Of a stretch of 64,000 bases of DNA, positions 17,186-25,425 are shown piece by piece. Positions within the stretch are counted from its first letter, which is position 1; every line of letters begins with the position of its first letter. The position numbers and the translations under genes are program-made. The notes beneath the pieces are model-generated. The model had not been told where the DNA came from, searched no databases, and was given only the letters and a program-made list of their open reading frames with translations. Source of the DNA: Gammaproteobacteria bacterium (lineage in GTDB: Bacteria > Pseudomonadota > Gammaproteobacteria > Ga0077536); contig JACKNG010000001.1 of NCBI GenBank assembly GCA_024235015.1, forward strand, positions 785,139 to 849,138, in the 5' to 3' direction.

Positions 17186-17830
17186 CTACGCGCCGGCCAG
17201 GGCGGCCAGCGTGGTATCCGGCTCGGGGCGCACGGTGTAATCCGGGTCGACGTCGACGTGCTTCACCACGCCGTCGGCGCCGACCACGATGCGGCCCGGC
17301 ATCGGCAAGGTCCAGCTGCCCTCGCCGTTGCATTTCGGCAGGTCGATGCCGAAGGCGCTGTAGATGGCACGCAGCGCCTCGGGCAGGGCGAAGCGCAGGC
17401 CGAGTTCGGCCGCGTAGGCATTACCCGGATCGCTCAGGATGTCGAAGTCGAGGCCATGCTTGGCGACCATCGCCGCGCTGTGTTCGGGCAGCTGCGGGGT
17501 CAACGCGACCAGGGTCGCGGGATGCGCGGAGAAGCGATCGAGAACTTCCTGCAGAGCATACAGCTCCACATTGCAGTAGGGTCACCAGTGGCCGCGGAAC
17601 ACCGTCAGCACGATGGCGCCACGCTGCAGCAGGTCTTCCGAGCGGATGACCGCGCCGGACTGGTTGGCCAGGGCGAAGGGCGGCAGCTTGGCTCCGACCC
17701 GGATCACACCGTCGAGGATGCCCGAGGCGCGCAGGGCCTTGGTCGCGCCTTCCATGACGGCGAACTTGTCGGCCGGGATCATCTTGATCGCGCCCTGTTT
17801 GATCTCATCGAGTTTCGCTTGCAAGGTCAT
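17186..17830 (-). CDS. Selenocysteine-containing peroxiredoxin-like protein (AhpC/TSA family, UxxC)
   Basis: Read through one in-frame TGA (17584-17582, codon 83) this gives a 214-residue thioredoxin-fold peroxiredoxin. Before the TGA stands VFRGHW and after it PYCNVELYALQ, so the redox motif is U-P-Y-C where relatives have C-P-Y-C (FRGGWCPYCN type). Both halves belong to one AhpC/TSA fold (PPFALANQSG before; GLDFDILSDPGNAYA and DLPKCNGEGSW after). A GGAGGG site lies ten bases before the ATG. A SECIS-like hairpin begins 5 nt after the TGA, and the Sec tRNA gene is 31 nt upstream. The protein probably reduces peroxides or disulphides with selenol chemistry. A normal gene caller would split or truncate it. 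Confidence 0.92.
17549..17576 (-). promoter_or_regulatory. SECIS-like hairpin for UGA recoding
   Basis: On the mRNA: CUGCA, AUGUG bulge, GAGC, loop UGUAU, GCUC, UGCAG. This makes two stacked stems of five and four perfect pairs with a five-base 5' bulge containing unpaired U. The apical loop begins 19 nt after the UGA and has G as its second base. Bacterial SECIS elements typically lie just inside the coding region, with the loop about 16-37 nt past UGA and a G among the first two loop bases, where SelB binds. The fit is good; it is a manual fold. Confidence 0.75.
17582..17584 (-). other. In-frame TGA selenocysteine codon
   Basis: Codon 83 of the peroxiredoxin-like gene. The frame is open and homologous on both sides; TGA takes the place of the first cysteine of a CPYC motif. 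Confidence 0.9.
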
Positions 17831-17861
17831 CTCGAGGCCCTCCGGGGCGCGTTGTGGAATC

Positions 17862-17956
17862 TGGCGAAAGAGGGAGGAGTCGAACCTCCCGGACGGCTTG
17901 TGACCGTCCCACCGGTTTTGAAGACCGGGCGCCCCACCGGGTGGCGATGCTCTTCC
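17862..17956 (-). tRNA. selC: Selenocysteine tRNA (anticodon TCA)
   Basis: A 95-nt tRNA, the same length as E. coli selC, starting GGAAGAGC and ending in an encoded GCCA. The anticodon loop is CTTCAAA (anticodon TCA, reads UGA) on a CCGGT/ACCGG stem. A long variable arm GGACGG/CCGTCC and T arm GGAGG-TTCGACT-CCTCC are clear. The acceptor pairs as GGAAGAG/CTCTTTC with one G-U, so I count 7+5 pairs in the acceptor/T stack rather than the usual 8+5. The D stem CGCC/GGCG extends with an A-G mismatch. It lies between the membrane protein gene and the selenoprotein gene on the same strand, so it is probably cut from their transcript. Confidence 0.95.
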
Positions 17957-18015
17957 ACCTGGAATCCTACCAGCGCGTCGACGCGTAGGGCCACCGCCGA
18001 CGTGTGGCAATTCCC

Positions 18016-19257
18016 TCAATCGACCTGGAACTCGGGCAGCGCCGCGCCCGCGCCGAGGGTCGGCCCGCTGCCGTCCGGCGCCGGCATGCCGCGCACGAGG
18101 TCATGCGCGACATACCACTCGAAGCCGAAACGCCCCGGGCCGGTGACGACGCGCATGGCGTCGCGCCCCGGCCGCACCGCGGCGTAGACCGCCTCCGGCA
18201 CGCGGAATTCCTCGTGGCTGTGGCCCGGCCGCCAGCTCACCACGCGCACGTAGTGGACCGTACCGTTCTTGACATGGCGCAGGCGCCGCCCCGTGACCGG
18301 CACCACGCGCGCCTGTGGCGGCGCGGCATCGAGCTCGGCGTTGGCTACCAGCGCGCCGGCCCAGCCGCCGGCCGGGCCCGCGGTGACCACCAGCGCCAGC
18401 GCCGCGAAGCAGTGGCGCAGCGAGGACGAATGGCCGCGCAGCACCGCGATCACCAGCGCGCCCAGCAGCACGGTCGCAGGCCCCGACACGAGCAGGCTGA
18501 AACGCAGGAAGGCGAAACCGTCCAGCACGGGATAACGCGGCTGCACGTAGACGAAGCCGCCCAGGCCGGCGGCGACGAGCAGGCCGAGCCCGGCATAGAC
18601 GACGGCGAGATGGCGGCGCCAGGCGCGACGCTGGCCGACCAGGGTGCCACTGCGTGGCAGGCCCTGGGCGAGGGCGTGCAGGGCCGTGGCCAGCGCCGCC
18701 GGCGGCATGCGCACCGCGTCGGGGCGACTCAGGCCGGGCTCGCCGATGATCGCGGCGACGCCGTCGGCATCGAGACGGACGACGTCGAAACCGGCCTCGA
18801 GCAGGGCCAGGATGTGCGCGCGCCGCGCCGGCTCGGCGAGGTAGCGACGGGCGAAGTCGACCTGCGCGGTATCGACGAAACAGCGCGCGTCGAAGCGTGC
18901 GTCGCCGCTCTGCACCTCGCGCACCAGGCCCAGCTGCTTGCCGATACGCTCGGCGCGGCGTTCGTTGCGCACTTCGAGTTCGACCGCATGGGCGAGCGCC
19001 ACGCGCAGTTCGAAGCGGCCGCGCTGGCGGCGGTCGGCGGGGCGCCAGTGGACGGTCAGCGCCGCCCCACCGAACTCCAGCGGCACGCTCTGTCCACCAC
19101 GCGGCAGGCGGTGTAGCGGCACCCCGAGGTAGTCCGCCAGGGCCGCCGCGCGGCCCTCCTCGGCGGCACGCTCGCGCCGCGCCAGTCGCCACACGACGAC
19201 GGTGATGACCACCACCGCCGTCAGCACCAGGCCGGCGGTGACGACGACGGCGTTCAC
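18016..19257 (-). CDS. Unknown membrane protein inside the Sec operon
   Basis: A 413-residue protein with one N-terminal hydrophobic segment (about 4-23), a soluble region of about 195 residues, then three hydrophobic segments (about 217-236, 247-268 and 284-306) and a soluble C-terminal domain. The soluble part contains a charged GDARFDARCFVDT region reminiscent of uncharacterised DUF-type membrane-associated proteins, but I do not recognise the family. No catalytic motif is evident. It starts 23 nt after the serine hydrolase gene and ends 59 nt before the Sec tRNA gene, all on the same strand, so it is very likely co-transcribed with selA/selB. No selenium role is known or implied by its sequence. 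Confidence 0.75.
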   Translation of the reverse strand: MNAVVVTAGLVLTAVVVITVVVWRLARRERAAEEGRAAALADYLGVPLHRLPRGGQSVPLEFGGAALTVHWRPADRRQRGRFELRVALAHAVELEVRNERRAERIGKQLGLVREVQSGDARFDARCFVDTAQVDFARRYLAEPARRAHILALLEAGFDVVRLDADGVAAIIGEPGLSRPDAVRMPPAALATALHALAQGLPRSGTLVGQRRAWRRHLAVVYAGLGLLVAAGLGGFVYVQPRYPVLDGFAFLRFSLLVSGPATVLLGALVIAVLRGHSSSLRHCFAALALVVTAGPAGGWAGALVANAELDAAPPQARVVPVTGRRLRHVKNGTVHYVRVVSWRPGHSHEEFRVPEAVYAAVRPGRDAMRVVTGPGRFGFEWYVAHDLVRGMPAPDGSGPTLGAGAALPEFQVD

Positions 19258-19280
19258 GCGGCGAAGCCCTCAGCGAGCCG

Positions 19281-20519
19281 TCAGGCCATCCACACGCCGG
19301 CCGCGTTCGAGCGGTGACCGAGCGCGGTGTAGGCGGCATCGACCAGCGCCTGGCCGCGGTCGTTGAGCAGGATGCCGGTCCCCATGCGGTTCATGACGTA
19401 GCCGAAACTCAGGCGGCACTCGGGATCGGCGAAGCCGAGCGAACCGCCGGCGCCGACGTGACCGAAGGCGGCCTCGGACAGGATCACGCTCGAATTGACC
19501 ACGTTCGGCACGCGCCGGTTGTCCATCGACTTCATGTAACCGAGGGCAAAGCGCGTCGGCACCAGCAGGGTGGCGTCGTCGTGCGAGGCCATCGACACCC
19601 GGCCCATGCGCGCCAGGGTGTCGGCGCCGACCAGGCGCACCCCGCCCAGGCTGCCGCCGTTGGCGAGCGGCGCGTACATGCCGGCCAGGCCGCGCGCGTT
19701 GGTGATGCCGTTGGCCGAGCCGATCTCGGCGCGGTGGCAGGCCGGCGCGTTGGCGTCGACGAGCAGGAAGTCGCGCATGAAGAGCTTGGTCGGCGTCTCG
19801 GCCGCGGCCAGCGCGGCCTGCACGAAGCGGGTGGCGAGCCACGGCTCGTCGGGTTCGGCGGCGATCATCGACGCGATGCGCGACTCGACCGCGGCCGGCG
19901 CGCCGATCCAGAAATCGATGCCGAGCGGGCGCGCGACCTCGTCGTCGAAATAGCGTCCCAGGCGGCGCCCGCTGGCGCGATGGACCAGTTCACCCACCGT
20001 CCAGGCCATGCTGATGGCGTGGTAACCACCGCGCGTGCCCGGCTCCCAGAAGGCCGGTTCGGCGGCGACGCGCTCGACCATGTAGTCGTAGTCGTAAAAG
20101 CCGTCCGCCTTGACCTTGCCGCGCACGTGCGGCACGCCGGCGGAATGGTCGAGGGTCATGGCGACACGCGCCGCCTCCTTGCCGCCTTGGCCGAACTCGG
20201 GCCAGTAGTCGGTGACCGGGGCGTCGAGGTCGAGCTGGCCGCGGTCGGCGAGCAGGTGCGCGCACAGCGCCATCGCGCCCTTGGTCGAGGAGAACACCGT
20301 GCACAGGGTGTCGGCCTGCCACGGCGTCCCGCCACGCGCGGTGTGCCCGCCCCACAGGTCGACGACGGTGCGCCCCTCGAGCGTCAACGCGCAACTCGCG
20401 CCGACTTCGTCGCGCCGTTCGAAGTTGTCGACGAAGGCCGCGACGACGGCGCCGAAGCGGCTGTCGTAGCGTCCGCAGACGCGCCCCGCGGCGGTCTCGC
20501 GATCGATGTGCTGGTCCAT
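19281..20519 (-). CDS. Serine hydrolase of the beta-lactamase/EstB family
   Basis: A 412-residue protein with the class C beta-lactamase fold features: nucleophile motif SSTK (Ser77, Lys80), a Tyr-containing motif at GGYHAISM and the third motif as HVGAGGS near residue 360. No signal peptide is visible, so it is probably cytoplasmic, as in EstB-type esterases and lactonase-like relatives rather than secreted beta-lactamases. It hydrolyses an ester or amide of unknown identity. It begins 20 nt after the selB stop and is followed after 23 nt by the membrane protein gene, so it seems embedded in the selenocysteine operon. Confidence 0.88.
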   Translation of the reverse strand: MDQHIDRETAAGRVCGRYDSRFGAVVAAFVDNFERRDEVGASCALTLEGRTVVDLWGGHTARGGTPWQADTLCTVFSSTKGAMALCAHLLADRGQLDLDAPVTDYWPEFGQGGKEAARVAMTLDHSAGVPHVRGKVKADGFYDYDYMVERVAAEPAFWEPGTRGGYHAISMAWTVGELVHRASGRRLGRYFDDEVARPLGIDFWIGAPAAVESRIASMIAAEPDEPWLATRFVQAALAAAETPTKLFMRDFLLVDANAPACHRAEIGSANGITNARGLAGMYAPLANGGSLGGVRLVGADTLARMGRVSMASHDDATLLVPTRFALGYMKSMDNRRVPNVVNSSVILSEAAFGHVGAGGSLGFADPECRLSFGYVMNRMGTGILLNDRGQALVDAAYTALGHRSNAAGVWMA

Positions 20520-20539
20520 CTCTCCCCTCCCCTGTGGGT

Positions 20540-22444
20540 TCAGGATCCGCGCAGGACGATGCGGACCTGGCCGTGCCGGCGCGTCACGCCGACCTTGTCG
20601 AAGTATTCCAGGATCTCGACCACGGCATTACGGCCGATGCCGCTGGCGTCGCGGAAGTCGGCTACCGAGAACACGCCGTCCGGGCGCGCCGCGGCGATGT
20701 CCCGCACCATCGCCTCCAGCCGCGCGACGCTCCCCGGCAGCATGTAGCGCTTGTCGCTGATGCGCACCAGGTAGCCCTGCTGCGCCGAGCGCGCGAGGAA
20801 GGCCTGCAGGGGCTTGAGCTCGATGCGCAGGGTTTCGAGCATGTCGTGCACCACCGGCGTCTTGAGATCGGCGCGGTCGAGCAGGCGCTCGACGCGGCGC
20901 CACAGGGCCTCGTCGGCCGCCGAGCGCTTGACCGCGTGGCCGGGCCGGCGCAGCAGGCCACCGACGCGCTCGACCGTGCCGGCCGCGACGCAGGCCTCGA
21001 TGACCAGTGCCAGCAATTGCGCCGGTACCGGCTCGGCGAGGCGGTCGGCCAGCTCGGCCACGCTGGCCCCGGGGCGGTCGGGTTGCGCGGCATGCCAGGC
21101 CGCGAGGGCCGGCGCGACCGCGGCGGTCAGCGCACTCCAGCGCGCGTGGTCGAAGGCGAGGCGTCGCCCCGCGTGCTCGATGACCACGGCTGCCGCCGTC
21201 GCCGGCAAGGCCGCCGCGGCGGCGGGTTCGAGGTTCCAGGCCTGGGCGAAGCGGGTCAGGTCGACCCCGCCCGGCTGGGCCGCCAGCGCGGCGGCGAAGG
21301 CGGCCTCGAGCGGCTCCGCGCACATCGCCTCGAGCATGGCCAGGCGCTCGCGCCGCGAGCGGCCGCGGATTTCCGGCAACGGATCGCGCACCACGCCGCC
21401 GCCGAGCGTGCGCCGTGCCGACTGGTCGCGCAGCACCAGGTGGTCGCCGCGCACCGCGTGCAGCTCGCGGTCGAGCAGCAACTGCACCGGTGCGCTCGCG
21501 CCCGCTTCGATGGCGCGGCCGTCGAAGGTGACGACGCGCCCGGTGACGTCGGTCGCGCCGATGTGCACGTGCACCGGCGTGCGGTTGGCGAGCGCGCGCG
21601 ACTCGCTCGCCAGCACGCGGATGTCGGCATCGAGGCGGCGGCTGACGCAGGCCGCCGGCGCCGCCACGATCCAGTCGCCACGCTTCGGCTCGTGATCGCG
21701 CAGGCCGGCACCGGCGAGGTTGAGCGCGCAGCGCTGCCCGGCCTGGGCACGCGCAGCCTCGCGGTTCTGGGCATGGATGCCGCGCACGCGCAGCTCGCCG
21801 CCGTGCGGCAGGTGGACGACCGCGGCCTCGAGTTCGACCGCGCCGCTGAACACCGTGCCGGTGACCACCCGCCCAGCCCCCTTGAGCAGGAAACTGCGAT
21901 CGACGGCCAGGCGGAAATTGCCCGTCACCGCGCGCGGCGGCAGGCGGCGCGCGCAGTCCAGCAGGTGCTCGCGCAACGTTTCGATGCCCTCGCCGGTGAC
22001 CGCCGAGACCGGCACCACCGGGCTGCCGGCGAGCGCGGTCGGCGCCAGCAGCGCGGCACAGCGCGCCTCGAGTTCGGCCACGCGCGCCGCCTCCACGCGA
22101 TCGATCTTGGTCAGCGCCACCACCCCGCGGGTGACCCCGAGCAGGTCGAGAATGGCGAGATGCTCGGCGGTCTGCGGCATGGGGCCGTCGTCGGCGGCGA
22201 CGATGAACAACACCACGTCGATGCCGCTCACCCCGGCGACCATGGTGCGGATGAATTTCTCGTGGCCGGGCACGTCGACGAAGCCGGTCACCGAACCGTC
22301 GCCGAGGTCACGGTAGGCGAAGCCGAGATCGATGGTCAGGCCCCGCGCTTTCTCTTCCGGCAGGCGGTCGGTATCGGTACCGGTGAGCGCCTTGACCAGC
22401 AGGGTCTTACCGTGGTCGACGTGGCCCGCGGTGGCGACGATCAC
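20540..22444 (-). CDS. selB: Selenocysteine-specific translation factor SelB
   Basis: A 634-residue GTPase. It opens MIVATAGHVDHGKT (P-loop 7-14), followed by the DVPGHEKF switch II and a TKID specificity motif, EF-Tu-like barrel domains and, at the C-terminus, tandem winged-helix modules (from about 470) that bind the SECIS hairpin. SelB delivers Sec-tRNA(Sec) to UGA codons. Length matches the family (E. coli 614). The start is GTG, overlapping the selA TGA by 4 nt (GTGA), so translation is coupled. Its in-cell target is present here: the UGA in the peroxiredoxin-like gene. Confidence 0.95.
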   Translation of the reverse strand: MIVATAGHVDHGKTLLVKALTGTDTDRLPEEKARGLTIDLGFAYRDLGDGSVTGFVDVPGHEKFIRTMVAGVSGIDVVLFIVAADDGPMPQTAEHLAILDLLGVTRGVVALTKIDRVEAARVAELEARCAALLAPTALAGSPVVPVSAVTGEGIETLREHLLDCARRLPPRAVTGNFRLAVDRSFLLKGAGRVVTGTVFSGAVELEAAVVHLPHGGELRVRGIHAQNREAARAQAGQRCALNLAGAGLRDHEPKRGDWIVAAPAACVSRRLDADIRVLASESRALANRTPVHVHIGATDVTGRVVTFDGRAIEAGASAPVQLLLDRELHAVRGDHLVLRDQSARRTLGGGVVRDPLPEIRGRSRRERLAMLEAMCAEPLEAAFAAALAAQPGGVDLTRFAQAWNLEPAAAAALPATAAAVVIEHAGRRLAFDHARWSALTAAVAPALAAWHAAQPDRPGASVAELADRLAEPVPAQLLALVIEACVAAGTVERVGGLLRRPGHAVKRSAADEALWRRVERLLDRADLKTPVVHDMLETLRIELKPLQAFLARSAQQGYLVRISDKRYMLPGSVARLEAMVRDIAAARPDGVFSVADFRDASGIGRNAVVEILEYFDKVGVTRRHGQVRIVLRGS

Positions 22445-23856
22445 GCGGTCGTCTCCGCGCTGCCCAGCAGCGCCAGCTGGTCGGTGAAGCCGGCCTCGTT
22501 GTCGAGGCAGCGCAGGTCGAACACCAGCGCACCGTCGGCGACGCGGCCGACGACCGGCAGCGGCAGGGCACGGAAGCGCGCCGCCAGGCGTTCGGGCGCA
22601 CGGCCGCCGGCACCCGGCCGGCGCACCGCGAGGCCGGCGCTGGGCAGGCTCTCGATCGGCAGTGCGCCACTGCCGATCTGGCTGGTGCAGGCGACGACCT
22701 CGACGGCGTAGCCGGTGCCCAGCGCGACGGCGAGCGGCGCGCGCAGGCGTGCCGCCTGGGCCTGGATGTCGGCCTGGCTGCGGCTGAGCAGGCGCAGGGT
22801 CGGCAGGCGCGTGGCCAGGCTCGCCGGGTCGGCATACAGGCGCAGCACCGCACCGAGCGCGGCCAGGGTCAGCTTGTCGACGCGCAAGGCGCGCTTGAGC
22901 GGATTCTTCCTCACTTTTCGCACCAGCTCGGCGCGGCCGGCGACGATGCCGCACTGCGGCCCGCCGAGCAGCTTGTCGCCACTGAAGGTGACGAGGTCGG
23001 CGCCGGCGGCCAGGGCCTCGGCCACGGTCGGCTCGCGCGGCAGCCCCCAGGCGCTCAGGTCGACCAGGGTGCCGCTGCCGAGGTCGACGACGAAGGGCAG
23101 GTCGTGCGCGTGGGCGAGCGCGGCCAGCTCGCGCTCCGCGACCGCGGCGGTGAAGCCTTCGATGACGTAGTTGCTGGTGTGCACCTTCATCAACGCCGCG
23201 GTACGCGGGCCGATGGCCTGGGCGAAATCGGCGCGATGGGTGCGGTTGGTGGTGCCGACCTCGACCAGCTTCGCGCCGGCCCGGGCCATCACGTCCGGCA
23301 CGCGGAAGGCACCGCCGATCTCGACCAGCTCGCCGCGCGACACCGGCACTTCGCGGCGGCGCGCGAGGGTGTTCAGCACCAGCAGCACGGCGGCGGCATT
23401 GTTGTTGACCACGGTCGCGGCCTCGGCCCCGGTGAGGCGACAGATCCAGTCCTCGACCAGGCTGTCGCGGTCGCCGCGGCGGCCGCGCGCGAGATCGAAT
23501 TCGAGGTTGGACGCGCCGCTCGCCACTGCCGTCATGGCGCTGATGGCCTCCTCCGGCAAGGGCGCGCGGCCGAGGTTGGTGTGGAGCACCGTGCCGGTGA
23601 GGTTGAGCACCGGTACCAGGGTCGGCTGCATGAGCGCGGCGAGGCGCGCCGCGATGGCATCGAGCAGGCCCGCGGCATCAGCTTCCCGCGCTTCGCCGGC
23701 GGCGAGTGCAGCGCGCGACGCGGCGACCGCCTCGCGCGCGACCGTGGCGACCAGCGAGCGCCCGTAGGCCTCGATCAGCACGCCGGCCGCCGCGTCGCGC
23801 AGCAGCTCGTCGATGCCGGGCAGGGTGCGCAGCGGGGAATTGGCGTCGGTGGTCAT
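22441..23856 (-). CDS. selA: L-seryl-tRNA(Sec) selenium transferase SelA
   Basis: A 471-residue PLP enzyme, the usual length. Typical marks are LPGIDELL near the N-terminus, VLNLTGTVLHTNLGRAPL, VNNNAAAVLL, RGELVEIGGAFRVPDVM and the PLP-lysine motif FSGDKLLGGPQ. SelA forms a decamer that converts Ser-tRNA(Sec) to Sec-tRNA(Sec) using selenophosphate from SelD. It is the first gene of the minus-strand run selA-selB-hydrolase-membrane protein-selC-selenoprotein. An A+T-rich patch at about 23,960-24,030, upstream on the minus strand, may hold the promoter, though I see no clear consensus. Confidence 0.95.
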   Translation of the reverse strand: MTTDANSPLRTLPGIDELLRDAAAGVLIEAYGRSLVATVAREAVAASRAALAAGEAREADAAGLLDAIAARLAALMQPTLVPVLNLTGTVLHTNLGRAPLPEEAISAMTAVASGASNLEFDLARGRRGDRDSLVEDWICRLTGAEAATVVNNNAAAVLLVLNTLARRREVPVSRGELVEIGGAFRVPDVMARAGAKLVEVGTTNRTHRADFAQAIGPRTAALMKVHTSNYVIEGFTAAVAERELAALAHAHDLPFVVDLGSGTLVDLSAWGLPREPTVAEALAAGADLVTFSGDKLLGGPQCGIVAGRAELVRKVRKNPLKRALRVDKLTLAALGAVLRLYADPASLATRLPTLRLLSRSQADIQAQAARLRAPLAVALGTGYAVEVVACTSQIGSGALPIESLPSAGLAVRRPGAGGRAPERLAARFRALPLPVVGRVADGALVFDLRCLDNEAGFTDQLALLGSAETTA

Positions 23857-24106
23857 GTTCAGGGCCCGGTCGTCGTCGGCCTGCGGTCAGCCCGGCAGGC
23901 GGCTAAGCCTAGCAGATCGATCGGGGGTCCCCCGCGGGCGACACCGAGCGCAGGAGGCCCCTGTAAAATTCGCGATAAAATGCGCCCGCTGCGCCGCGCC
24001 GGATTCTGAGATTTTTTACATTTTCCGCGCCACCTGGCCGACCCTGCCCAGGCGCGTGCGCCCTAAGCCCCGGTTTCGCGGATTGCAAAATTTCGTGGCG
24101 CATTTC

Positions 24107-24432
24107 TTGCCGCCCCGAGCCGCTTCGTGCCGGCACAGCTTTTCCAACGGCCCGACCTGGGCCTGCGTCGCCGCCCAGGCACTCGCTCAGTCGGCAACCT
24201 GGGGCGTGAACAACTTTGCCATCGGCGGGGCGGTGAGTGCCGACCTCACCGGCACCAGCAGCGTCGGCCGGCAGTTCATCGGCACGTCGCTGACCGCCCG
24301 GTACCTCGCCTCGCGCGGCGGCAGCGCAGACACCCACGGCCTGCATACCCTCTTCACGGGCGGTAACGATTTCCGCGACTACCTCAGCAGTCCGGCCGTA
24401 CTGCCCGATGTCTTCATCGCCGGCGTGCTCGG
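24107..24432 (+). pseudogene. Remnant of a GDSL/SGNH-type esterase
   Basis: About 100 residues in one frame resemble the N-terminal part of secreted GDSL lipases/esterases: SFSNGPTWACVAAQAL, WGVNNFAIGGAVSAD and TLFTGGNDFRDYLSS, the latter being the GxND block III. The catalytic GDS block that should precede SNGP and the C-terminal SGNH histidine block are missing. The frame drifts into sequence antisense to the enoyl-CoA hydratase. Together with the A+T-rich stretch just upstream (runs of T near 24,010), this looks like a deleted gene left in a 660-bp gap between selA and the hydratase gene. Confidence 0.65.
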
Positions 24433-24520
24433 CTGTACGGCGTGGGCGCGTCGCCGCCGCCCGGCTCGAGGGCGTCGTCAGCGCCGACGGCACCCGCGCG
24501 GTGCCGTCCGCCGCGTGCGT

Positions 24521-25297
24521 TCAGCGCCCCTGGAATACCGGCGGGCGCTTCTCGACGAAGGCGCGCATGGCCTCCTTCGAATCCTCGGTCTTGCTCAGCT
24601 CGCCGGTCATGCTCTGCTCGAAGCGGTAACCGTCGCGCAGGCTCATCTCCTCGATCTGGTTGAGCGCGTGCTTGGCGAGCTTCGTTGCCACCGGGCTCTT
24701 GCCGGCGATCTCACGCGCGATGCCGAGCGCCGTGTCCATGAGTTCCGCCGGCGTGGTACAGGCCTCGACCACGCCGAGGCGGTAGAGCTCGGGCCCGAAC
24801 ACGCGCAGGCCGGTCAGCATCATGCGGCGCAGCCGCGAATGCGGGAACAGGCGCTGGCAGTGGCGACCGCCGCCGAGCAGGCCGACGTTGATCTCGGGCA
24901 GGCCGAGACAGCCCAGCTCGCTCGCCACCAGGATGTCGCAGCTCGCCGCCAGCGCCAGGCCGCCGCCCAGCGCCGGGCCGTTGATGGCGGCAATGACCGG
25001 CTTCTGGCATTCCATGATGCTGTGGTAGGCCTCGCGGGCGCGGCGGCTGTTCTGCCAGTGATCGCCGGCCTCGCGCGTCTTGCCCACGCGTTCCTTGATG
25101 TCCGCCCCGGCGCAGAAACACTTGCCTTCGCCGGTCAGCACGACGGCACGGATGTCGTCGCGATCGCTGACGGTGTCGAAGGTCCAGGCGACCTCGGCCA
25201 GCAGCTGCTGGCTGTGGGCATTGACCGGTGGGTTGGCGAAGCGCACGACGGCGATGTGCTCCTCGACGAGCTCGAGCTTGACGACTTCCGGGTTCAC
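24521..25297 (-). CDS. Enoyl-CoA hydratase/isomerase family protein
   Basis: A 258-residue crotonase-fold protein. The CoA-binding and oxyanion regions GKCFCAGADIKE and NGPALGGGLALAASCD are clear, and the catalytic glutamate region is LPEINVGLLGG. The family hydrates 2-enoyl-CoA or isomerises/hydrolyses acyl-CoA esters. I choose GTG (25297) because GGAGGA lies four bases upstream; the earlier in-frame GTG would place this site inside the gene. It is divergent from the double acyl-CoA dehydrogenase gene, sharing 128 bp, so both probably act in one beta-oxidation-like route. Confidence 0.9.
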   Translation of the reverse strand: MNPEVVKLELVEEHIAVVRFANPPVNAHSQQLLAEVAWTFDTVSDRDDIRAVVLTGEGKCFCAGADIKERVGKTREAGDHWQNSRRAREAYHSIMECQKPVIAAINGPALGGGLALAASCDILVASELGCLGLPEINVGLLGGGRHCQRLFPHSRLRRMMLTGLRVFGPELYRLGVVEACTTPAELMDTALGIAREIAGKSPVATKLAKHALNQIEEMSLRDGYRFEQSMTGELSKTEDSKEAMRAFVEKRPPVFQGR

Positions 25298-25425
25298 GTA
25301 TTCCTCCCGCACGACTGAACGACCGCGGCGGCGGGTTGCGGGTCAGGACGACACCGACGATCTCTCCCCCCGCCAGTGGATTTATCATCGCACGTTCGAC
25401 CGCAAGCGTCCGGAGACCGCACACC

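Noticed and set aside
17186..17569. A separate short gene starting at a GTG just after the in-frame TGA.
   Set aside because: It would begin inside the thioredoxin fold without a ribosome site; read through TGA it joins the upstream half into one peroxiredoxin with U-P-Y-C.
17862..17956. A serine tRNA, because of the long variable arm.
   Set aside because: The anticodon loop CTTCAAA has anticodon TCA and the acceptor begins GGAAGA as in Sec tRNAs.
23813..25318. A single 501-residue protein on the plus strand containing the GDSL-like stretch.
   Set aside because: Only about 100 residues in the middle look like a GDSL enzyme; the rest is antisense to the enoyl-CoA hydratase and selA region and is not coding-like.
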